A stretch of DNA of 5,529 nt, taken from assembly GCA_025454075.1 (NCBI GenBank), contig JALOPD010000400.1, forward strand, positions 1 to 5,529, given 5' to 3'. The notes beneath the pieces were generated by a model. The model was not told where the DNA came from. It worked only from the letters and a program-made list of their open reading frames with translations, and made no database searches. The translations under genes and the position numbers were made by a program. This document shows positions 1 through 4,707 of this stretch, in pieces. Positions within the stretch are counted from its first letter, which is position 1. Each line of letters opens with the position of its first letter. Source of the DNA: Desulfobacterales bacterium. Its GTDB lineage: Bacteria > Desulfobacterota > Desulfobacteria > Desulfobacterales > UBA2174_A.

Positions 1-309
1 CGGGCGGCGGGATTCGTTATCGTCGACCCCGACACCATGGCGAGCGAGTACGTGGACAACGCCGCCTCGCAGGGAATGGCCCAGGGCGCCGGCATTCAGA
101 CGGCCGAGCTCATGACCCGGCACGGCGTCGGCGTGGTCCTCACCGGCTATGTCGGCCCCAAGGCCTTTCAGGCGCTTTCGGCGGCCGGCATCAAGATCGG
201 CCAGAACCTCGAAGACCTGTCGGTGCGCCAGGCGGTCGAAAAATACAAGACCGGCCAGGTGTCCATGGCCGGCGGCCCCAACCGCGGCGCGGCCGGAGGG
301 CGGCGATGA
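1..309 (+). CDS. NifX/NifB-type (Nitro_FeMo-Co, Orp-like) protein, 5' end cut off
   Basis: The frame is open from the first base and gives 102 residues ending at the TGA at 307-309. The N-terminus lies outside the window. Family members usually begin about 20 residues earlier with a strand ending near 'DPRFG', and the visible part starts with RAAGFVIVD, the next conserved strand. The segments GAGIQTAELM and VVLTGYVGPKAF, then AAGIKIG, are hallmarks of the dinitrogenase iron-molybdenum cofactor family (PF02579/COG1433). This family has an RNase H-like fold and includes NifX, NifY and the Desulfovibrio orange protein. Members bind or carry metal clusters in the cytoplasm. No nif structural genes are visible, so a nitrogenase role is not implied; an Orp-like carrier working with the adjacent MinD ATPases is the better inference. 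The stop overlaps the next start as ATGA, which suggests translational coupling. The family call is strong and the cargo is unknown. Confidence 0.9.
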   Translation, partial: RAAGFVIVDPDTMASEYVDNAASQGMAQGAGIQTAELMTRHGVGVVLTGYVGPKAFQALSAAGIKIGQNLEDLSVRQAVEKYKTGQVSMAGGPNRGAAGGRR

Positions 310-1193
310 TCGTCGCGGTCGCCAGCGGCAAGGGCGGCACCGGCAAGACCACCGTGGCGGCTTCCCTGGCATGGGTATGGGACCGGCCGGTGGCGGCCGT
401 CGATCTCGACGTCGTGGAGCCGATCCTGCACCTTTTTTTGTATCCGGACATCTCCGGCCGCGAAACCGCTGCCATGGAGGTTCCGGCGGCCGACGAATCC
501 AAATGCACCTACTGCCGGGCCTGCGCCGATCTCTGCCAGTTCAAGGCCATCAGCATCCTGGGCACGGTCCTGTTGACCTTCCCGGAAATGTGCCACGGCT
601 GCGGAGGCTGTCTGGCCGTGTGCCCCGAGAAAGCCTTGTCTCCGGGCTCCCGTGAGCTGGGCGAGGTCGCCTGGGGAACGGCCGCCGGCCGGATCGGATT
701 CTTCATGGGGCGGCTGCGCGTCGGCGAGGCCATGAGCCCGCCGCTGATGCGGGCCGTCGTCGCGAAACTGGCGCGAGCTCCCCAGGCGGCGGCCGGAGAC
801 GTCATCATCGACGCTCCGCCGGGCACCAGCTGCCCGGCCATCAACGCCGTGCTGCCGGCCGACCTGATCCTGCTCGTCACCGAGCCGACCCCCTTCGGGT
901 TCCATGATTTTCGGCTGGCGCACGCCGCCTTCGCCCCGCTCGGAAAGCCGATGGCGGCGGTGATCAATCGGGCCGGACTGGGCGACCGCTCCGTTCAGGA
1001 CTTCTGCCGCAGCCGGCAGCTGCCCGTTCTGGCCGAAATCCCGTTCGACCGCAGCCTGGCCGAAGCCTATTCGAAGGGACGGGTCGTGGCCGAAGCCCTG
1101 CCGAACATGCGCCAGGTCTTCGTGGAACTGATGACGGCATTGCGCGGGCTGGCCGAGAGCCCGCCGCAGCGCAAGGCGGCCGCCCATGCCTGA
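306..1193 (+). CDS. MinD-superfamily P-loop ATPase with inserted 2x[4Fe-4S] ferredoxin domain (first copy)
   Basis: A 295-residue soluble ATPase of the COG1149 type. Residues 8-16 (GKGGTGKTT) are the deviant Walker A motif of MinD/ParA/Mrp ATPases, and DVDL-like residues near 33-36 follow the next strand. The inserted ferredoxin domain spans about residues 61-112. Its two cluster motifs are C67-C70-C73-C77 and C96-C99-C102-C106, the second followed by Pro. A Walker B-like strand with DAPPG lies at 169-173, followed by C176-P, a pair shared with the next gene. The start is ATG 306, with GGAGGG at 295-300 five bases upstream, and it overlaps the previous stop by 4 nt. In Desulfovibrio, related MinD proteins are encoded with the orange protein. 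The likely job is ATP-dependent handling of metal clusters on a NifX-like carrier. No C-terminal amphipathic membrane-targeting helix is evident, so a cell-division MinD role is unlikely. The family is certain and the substrate is unknown. Confidence 0.95.
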   Translation: MIVAVASGKGGTGKTTVAASLAWVWDRPVAAVDLDVVEPILHLFLYPDISGRETAAMEVPAADESKCTYCRACADLCQFKAISILGTVLLTFPEMCHGCGGCLAVCPEKALSPGSRELGEVAWGTAAGRIGFFMGRLRVGEAMSPPLMRAVVAKLARAPQAAAGDVIIDAPPGTSCPAINAVLPADLILLVTEPTPFGFHDFRLAHAAFAPLGKPMAAVINRAGLGDRSVQDFCRSRQLPVLAEIPFDRSLAEAYSKGRVVAEALPNMRQVFVELMTALRGLAESPPQRKAAAHA

Positions 1194-2103
1194 AATCATC
1201 GTCATCAGCGGAAAGGGCGGGACCGGTAAAACCTCGCTGACGGCGGCCTTCGCGCACATGGCGGCCGATGCCGTCATCTGCGATCTGGATGTGGACGCGC
1301 CGGATCTGCACCTGATCCTGCAGCCCGCGATCCAATCGCGCCAAGACTTCCATTCCGGCCACGAGGCGGTGATCGACACGGCGGCCTGCACCGCCTGCGG
1401 GCTCTGCGCGGAAATGTGCCGCTTCGGGGCGGTCTCCGACCCGCCAGGGGGATATCGCATCGATCCTCTGAAGTGCGAGGGCTGCAAGGTCTGCGTGCAG
1501 TTCTGCCCGGCCGGCGCCATCCGTTTCCCGGAGCGCCACTGCGGCGAATGGTACGTCTCCAGCACCCGTTTCGGCCCGATGGTGCACGCCCAGCTGTTCC
1601 CGGGCGCCGAAAACTCGGGGCGCCTGGTGGCGCTGCTGCGCCAAAAGGCCCGCGAGCTGGCGCAGGAATCCGGGCGCAGCCTGATTCTGTCCGACGGCGC
1701 CCCCGGGATCGGCTGCCCGGTGATCAGCTCGCTCAGCGGAACCGATTTCGCCGTGTTGGTGACGGAGCCCACGCCGTCCGGACGGCACGACCTCGAACGC
1801 GTGGCGGCGCTCTGCCGGCACTTCAAAATCCCTGCCGGTGTGATCGTGAACAAAGCGGATTTGAACCCGGAGAACACGAGGGACATCCAGCGTTGGTGCG
1901 ACGCGGCCCAAACCGAATTCTTGGCTGCCCTGCCTTACGATTCGGCCGTAACCGAGGCCATGGTCCAGCGCCAGGCCGTCACCGAGTTCAGTGCCGATGG
2001 GCTCTCGATGGATATTCGCCGCACGTGGAGGCGAATCGTGGAGCTGGGAAACCGGAAAGCCACACCGGGGAGCAAGTTAGAAACCGCAAATTCGTTGTCA
2101 TAG
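1186..2103 (+). CDS. MinD-superfamily P-loop ATPase with inserted 2x[4Fe-4S] ferredoxin domain (second copy)
   Basis: A 305-residue paralogue of the preceding gene with the same layout. Walker A is GKGGTGKTS at residues 9-17 and CDLDVD is at 32-37. The ferredoxin insert has C68-C71-C74-C78 and C97-C100-C103-C107, and SDGAPG at 169-174 is followed by C177-P. ATG 1186 sits inside the end of the upstream gene, giving an 8-nt overlap and probably translational coupling. The two copies have clearly diverged outside the motifs, so this is an old duplication kept as a pair. Deviant-Walker ATPases act as dimers, so a heterodimer is plausible. Residues after about 290 (KATPGSKLETANSLS) look like an unstructured tail and are coded by locally lower-G+C DNA. 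A 30-nt gap separates it from the next start. The predicted role is ATP hydrolysis coupled to cluster loading or transfer onto the NifX-like or IscU-like proteins encoded beside it. Confidence 0.95.
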   Translation: MPEIIVISGKGGTGKTSLTAAFAHMAADAVICDLDVDAPDLHLILQPAIQSRQDFHSGHEAVIDTAACTACGLCAEMCRFGAVSDPPGGYRIDPLKCEGCKVCVQFCPAGAIRFPERHCGEWYVSSTRFGPMVHAQLFPGAENSGRLVALLRQKARELAQESGRSLILSDGAPGIGCPVISSLSGTDFAVLVTEPTPSGRHDLERVAALCRHFKIPAGVIVNKADLNPENTRDIQRWCDAAQTEFLAALPYDSAVTEAMVQRQAVTEFSADGLSMDIRRTWRRIVELGNRKATPGSKLETANSLS

Positions 2104-2116
2104 ACACCCATGATTG

Positions 2117-2123
2117 AAAGGAG
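2117..2123 (+). promoter_or_regulatory. Shine-Dalgarno site that fixes the start of the second NifX-like gene
   Basis: AAAGGAG lies 10 nt before ATG 2134. An earlier in-frame ATG at 2110 would place this strong site inside the coding region and has no comparable site of its own. The protein from 2134 (MSTIVAVPSE) begins at the first family strand. ATG 2134 is therefore preferred. Confidence 0.75.
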
Positions 2124-2133
2124 AACTTACCAC

Positions 2134-2486
2134 ATGAGCACCATCGTTGCCGTACCATCCGAATCCCCTGGAGGCTTGGATGCCGCTTTGGGCGCCCATT
2201 TCGGGCACTGCGATCTTTACACGTTAGTCACCATCCTGGATGGCCAGATCGCTTCCGTCAACGTCATCCCCAACGTCCCGCACGAGCAAGGCGGTTGCAT
2301 GGCTCCGGTCAGCCATCTGGCCCAAAACCGAGTCAGAGTCCTGCTGGCCGGCGCCAAGTCTACCATTGCGGGCCGGCCCGGACCGTCGGCGAAGCGGTGC
2401 AGGCTTTCAGCGAAGGGCGCCTGCCGGAATTCGGCCAGCAGCACACCTGCGGCGGTGGCGGCGGCCACCCGCTGGGCGCACGCTGA
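2134..2486 (+). pseudogene. Second NifX-family (Nitro_FeMo-Co) gene, broken by an internal deletion and frameshift
   Basis: From ATG 2134 the frame encodes a clear family N-terminus: MSTIVAVPSE, AHFGHCDLYTLV, then NVPHEQGGCMAPVSHLA and VRVLLAGA, ending near 2355. After that the same frame turns into arginine- and serine-rich nonsense and runs to 2604, across the start of the next gene. The expected C-terminal half is intact in another forward frame from about 2355: QVYHCGPARTVGEAVQAF, then GRLPEFGQQHTCGGGGGH, with a TGA at 2484-2486. Homologues carry a conserved stretch (GMGxRPLxxFxxxGI type) between the two halves. That stretch is absent here, so the lesion looks like a deletion of about 14 codons plus one base (43 nt fits the frame change), not a single-base error. 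Repaired, the protein would be about 130 residues and would end in a Cys/Gly/His tail. It may be a real inactivation or an assembly error. The intact form would be a small cytoplasmic cluster carrier for the MinD pair. Confidence 0.8.
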
Positions 2487-2509
2487 TCGTGCCCATCTTT
2501 TCCTCGAGT

Positions 2510-2537
2510 GGGAGCGGCATCCTGCCGCGATGGAATC
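2510..2537 (+). promoter_or_regulatory. Hairpin in the translation-initiation region of the IscU-like gene
   Basis: GCGGCA at 2514-2519 and TGCCGC at 2523-2528 form a perfect 6-bp stem with a 3-nt loop, ending nine bases before ATG 2538. There is no good Shine-Dalgarno site at normal distance. GGGAG at 2510-2514 lies just 5' of the stem, and folding the stem would bring it to roughly the right distance. No T-run follows, so it does not look like a terminator. Any function is inferred. Confidence 0.4.
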
Positions 2538-2972
2538 ATGGATTTCAGCAAGCTTGACGACCGTTTCATCCGGCACGTCAACGTACCGTCCAATATTGGC
2601 GTGATCGAGCTTCCTTCGGGGCGCGCCCTGGGCGTCGGCCAGTGCGGAGATTCGGTCCAGGTGACGCTCACGGTCATCGACAAGCGGATTACCGACATCC
2701 GCTGCCAGCCCCGCGGCTGCGCCTTCACCATCGCCTGCGCCAGCGCCATGAGCGAACTCGCCCGCCACCGCACGCTGGAGGATGCCCTGGAAATTTCCCC
2801 GCAGGACGTGGAAGCCGTGCTGGGCGGCCTGCCGGAGGACCACCTGCACTGTGCGCGGCTGGCAGTCAACACCCTGGGGGAAGCCATTGCCGATTGCTAC
2901 CGGCAATGCGCGCCTTCCTCTCCTGCGGACAGCTCAACCATTGAGGAGGAAACACGCGATGCCCATATTTGA
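2538..2972 (+). CDS. NifU/IscU-like iron-sulfur cluster assembly scaffold protein
   Basis: A 144-residue cytoplasmic protein of the NifU N-terminal/IscU family (PF01592), close to IscU in length. The scaffold ligands are at the right spacing: QCGD gives C36 and D38, RGCAFTIAC gives C61, and LHC gives H104-C105. These match E. coli IscU C37, D39, C63, H105 and C106. Extra cysteines occur at C56, C67, C120 and C124. The HscA-binding LPPVK motif of canonical IscU is replaced by LPEDH at 99-103, so dependence on an HscA-type chaperone is doubtful. No cysteine desulfurase (IscS/NifS) is seen in the window. ATG 2538 is chosen because the family fold begins at MDFSKL; an in-frame GTG at 2508 would add ten residues without a better ribosome site. 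The 3' end overlaps the next gene by 14 nt. The family call is strong. Its placement suggests it builds or hands over clusters for the MinD/NifX-like proteins. Confidence 0.9.
   Translation: MDFSKLDDRFIRHVNVPSNIGVIELPSGRALGVGQCGDSVQVTLTVIDKRITDIRCQPRGCAFTIACASAMSELARHRTLEDALEISPQDVEAVLGGLPEDHLHCARLAVNTLGEAIADCYRQCAPSSPADSSTIEEETRDAHI
2943..2950 (+). promoter_or_regulatory. Strong Shine-Dalgarno site for the FmdB-type gene
   Basis: GAGGAGGA lies eight bases before ATG 2959 and inside the last codons of the IscU-like gene. It fixes 2959 as the start and shows that the two genes are read from one transcript with a 14-nt overlap. Confidence 0.75.
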
Positions 2973-3219
2973 CATCCACTGTCCCGGCTGCGGCTACCAG
3001 GGAGAGGTGCTGGCATTGTCGCCCGGCGAGCCCCTCACGTGCCCGACCTGCGGAGGGACTCAACCGGAAAAACAGATGTCACCCACCAGCACGCTCACCG
3101 GCAGCACCCGCCACCAAGTTCCCGGGCCCCGCGACCACGGGTGCTGCGGCAGCCGACCGGCAGAGGCGGGGTGCGCCGGACCAGGCTCCTGCTGCGCTGG
3201 AAGCCACGGTAGAAAATGA
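2959..3219 (+). CDS. FmdB-type small zinc-ribbon protein with Cys-rich tail
   Basis: An 86-residue protein beginning MPIFDIHCPGCG, the usual opening of FmdB/CxxC_CxxC_SSSS-type regulatory zinc ribbons. C8-C11 and C28-C31 give one zinc knuckle pair (CPGC and CPTC). After a Ser/Thr-rich linker (about 41-60) comes a second cysteine group: C62-C63, C72 and C78-C79, set in glycine-rich sequence. Such tails accompany many FmdB-like proteins encoded beside Fe-S genes in anaerobes. The exact function is unknown; the founding member sits with formamidase/amidase genes and was proposed to be regulatory. Here the overlap with the IscU-like gene makes a metal-handling or regulatory accessory role more plausible, but this is inference. 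It is the last gene of the tightly packed part of the cluster, with 79 nt before the next start. Confidence 0.85.
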   Translation: MPIFDIHCPGCGYQGEVLALSPGEPLTCPTCGGTQPEKQMSPTSTLTGSTRHQVPGPRDHGCCGSRPAEAGCAGPGSCCAGSHGRK

Positions 3220-3298
3220 TCGCCATCGCCACGACGCGGAACCATGTTCATAGAGGCGCCGATGGCATTCTGCTGTCGAGCCGCCGGTCGGAGACCCT

Positions 3299-3688
3299 AT
3301 GCACCGAATACTGATAGTCTCATCCGATAACCATCGTCTGGCCGATTTCTCCATGGCGCTTAGCGACCTCGGCTTCGAGGTCGCCTGGGAGGAATCCGGA
3401 GAAAAAGCCTTTCAGAGGGTCGAACAGATTCGGCCGCTGCTCGTAGTCCTGGATGAGCACCTTGAGGACATGACGGCATGGGAGGCCATTCGAAGGTTGC
3501 TTTTCATCGATGCAACGATTAACACATGCGTGGTCAGCAAGCTGGACCCTGAAGGATTTCATGCGAGAAGCGAAGGTTTGGGAGTGATGGCGTGCATACC
3601 GTTCTGCCCTACGAAACTGTCTGCCTTGGAAGTGGTTAGGGCGCTGAACCGCATCAGCCGGTTGAACCTTTCAGAATCTTTCGCTTAG
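3299..3688 (+). CDS. Stand-alone response-regulator receiver domain, degenerate active site
   Basis: A 129-residue single-domain protein with the CheY-like beta/alpha pattern and no output domain. It opens with HRILIVSSDN, where active receivers have two acidic residues after the first strand; here S8-S9 come first and only D10 is acidic. The phosphoacceptor position is filled by D52 in VVLDEHLEDMTAWE. S80 occupies the usual Ser/Thr site after strand 4. The conserved Lys-Pro after strand 5 is replaced by C103-P104, so the switch lysine is missing. Weak magnesium binding and little or no normal phosphorylation are expected, so it may signal by protein contact or redox. The start at ATG 3299 has GGAGA at 3290-3294. 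Sample lines give about 50% G+C against about 67% in the ferredoxin gene downstream, suggesting a different origin or constraint. It could be cotranscribed with the metal cluster genes (79-nt gap) or be independent. Confidence 0.85.
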   Translation: MHRILIVSSDNHRLADFSMALSDLGFEVAWEESGEKAFQRVEQIRPLLVVLDEHLEDMTAWEAIRRLLFIDATINTCVVSKLDPEGFHARSEGLGVMACIPFCPTKLSALEVVRALNRISRLNLSESFA

Positions 3689-3697
3689 GACCGGTCG

Positions 3698-3831
3698 CAT
3701 AAGCCCGCCTGACGGCCGGGGCCGCGCCGGCGCCCTGATTTGCAGGCCTCTCGAAAAGCTCACCGTTTTTCGAGGTTGCTCCGTTGTCGACCCGGTTTAG
3801 GTCCGGCCCGCAGCCGTGGTCCGGGCTTATG
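3698..3831. repeat. Long imperfect inverted repeat (134 nt) between the receiver and ferredoxin genes
   Basis: CATAAGCCCG at 3698-3707 is perfectly matched by CGGGCTTATG at 3822-3831. Moving inward, ACGGC (3712-3716) pairs with GCCGT (3813-3817) and GGGCC (3719-3723) with GGCCC (3805-3809). The arms therefore hold 20 paired bases over about 26, with two small internal loops. Near the centre, CTCGAAAA (3750-3757) pairs with TTTTCGAG (3767-3774) around a 9-nt loop. The element fills most of the 196-nt gap 3689-3884, in which no other gene is visible. It could be a MITE-like or palindromic dispersed element, a structured leader or small RNA, or a processed 3' structure. No clear target-site duplication flanks it, and no long T-run marks it as an ordinary terminator. 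Confidence 0.55.
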
Positions 3832-3884
3832 AAGCTCTTCACGCGGCACATCAAAGCTCAAGTGCGGATTCACGGGAGGGGTTC

Positions 3885-4694
3885 ATGAGCTCACGGATTT
3901 CACGACGCATGTTTCTGAAAAGCGGTCTCGCTGCGGCCGCCGGAGTCGCGGCCGGCGCCGTGCCCGGAAGCAGGGCGCTGGCGGCGGGCGCTGAAGGCGG
4001 TTATCTCGCCACCCTCATCGACATCCGCAAATGCATCGGCTGTGAAGCCTGCGTGCAGGCCTGCCGCGAGACCAACGCCGCCAAATTCCCCGAACCCCGC
4101 AAGCCGTTCCCTAAAATGTACCCGTCCCGGGTTAAGGTGTCCGACTGGTCCGAAAGGCGCGAGGTCATGGACCGGCTGACGCCCTACAACTGGCTGTTCA
4201 TCCAGCATGCCGCGGTGAAGCTCAACGGCGAGGACACCGAGTTGACCATTCCGCGGCGCTGCATGCACTGCGTGAACCCGCCCTGCGTCAAACTCTGCCC
4301 CCCGGGTTCCGCCAAGCAATTGGAAAACGGGATATCATGGATCGATGCGGACATCTGCCTCGGAGGATCCAAGTGCAAGAACGTCTGCCCCTGGGACATC
4401 CCCCAGCGACAGACGGGAGTGGGGCTGTACCTTGACCTGCTGCCCTCGCTGGCCGGAAACGGCGTCATGTACAAGTGCGACCGCTGCCGCGACCGCATCG
4501 CCCGCGGCGAGCGGCCGGCCTGCATCGACGCCTGCCCGGAGGAGGTTCAAAGCATCGGCCCGCGGCAGGACATCATCGCCCAGGCGCACGCCATCGCCCA
4601 GGAGATCCGCGGCTACATTTACGGCGAATCCGAAAACGGCGGAACCGGCACGATCTACGTCTCGCCCGTTCCATTCGAGGAGCTCAACGGAAGG
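3885..4694 (+). CDS. Tat-exported multi-[4Fe-4S] ferredoxin (HybA/DmsB-like electron-transfer subunit), no stop codon found
   Basis: ATG 3885 follows GGGAGGGG at 3874-3881. Residues 6-12 are SRRMFLK, a textbook twin-arginine motif, followed by an Ala/Gly-rich stretch and a likely cleavage site near ALA-A at 31-34, so the protein should act in the periplasm. Cysteine groups follow in order: C50-C53-C56-C60; C126-C129-C134-C138; C158-C164-C168, where one usual cysteine position is Gly (CLGGSKC); and C198-C201-C213-C217. This is the four-cluster layout of HybA/DmsB-type subunits, which pass electrons between a membrane quinone module and a catalytic subunit; neither partner is in view. Recognisable sequence ends with YVSPVPFEELN near residue 268. 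The frame then stays open to the window end, exactly antisense to larA codons, so the extension past about 4690 is probably not native. I end the call at the larA stop boundary. The true C-terminus appears lost through rearrangement or chimeric assembly. Confidence 0.85.
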
Positions 4695-4707
4695 TCAGCG
4701 CCTTCCG
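4688..4707. repeat. Short inverted repeat on the ferredoxin/larA junction
   Basis: CGGAAGG (4688-4694) and CCTTCCG (4701-4707) form a 7-bp palindromic stem with a 6-nt loop that contains the larA stop codon (minus strand, 4695-4697). It could serve as a two-way hairpin between convergent genes, but no T-run flanks it on either side. Alternatively it marks the breakpoint, since short inverted repeats favour fold-back joins. Confidence 0.45.

Noticed and set aside
168..1886. 572-codon open frame on the minus strand opposite the NifX-like and MinD genes
   Set aside because: It lies antisense to three genes with clear motifs, has an Arg/Ser/Ala-rich composition without recognisable domains, and is a typical by-product of GC-rich codon bias.
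2350..2360. Programmed ribosomal frameshift in the second NifX-like gene
   Set aside because: There is no slippery heptamer, and the conserved central segment is physically missing, which frameshifting cannot restore.
3222..3266. GCCATCG / CGATGGC inverted repeat in the 79-nt gap before the receiver gene, considered as an operator
   Set aside because: It is seven bases with a 31-nt spacer and no extension; such a match is easily found by chance.
3715..3736. GC-rich hairpin (GCCGG/CCGGC) after the receiver gene as a rho-independent terminator
   Set aside because: The stem is 5 bp and followed by CCCTGATTT without a T-run, and the same bases fit better in the longer inverted repeat.
3789..3803. 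GACC/GGTC stem inside the intergenic repeat, considered with the other stems as a tRNA-like cloverleaf
   Set aside because: No conserved T-loop (GGTTCRA), anticodon arm or acceptor pairing fits; the stem is only 4 bp.
3900..4589. Minus-strand open frames under the ferredoxin gene
   Set aside because: The plus strand encodes a Tat signal and 15 correctly spaced cysteines, so these frames are shadows.
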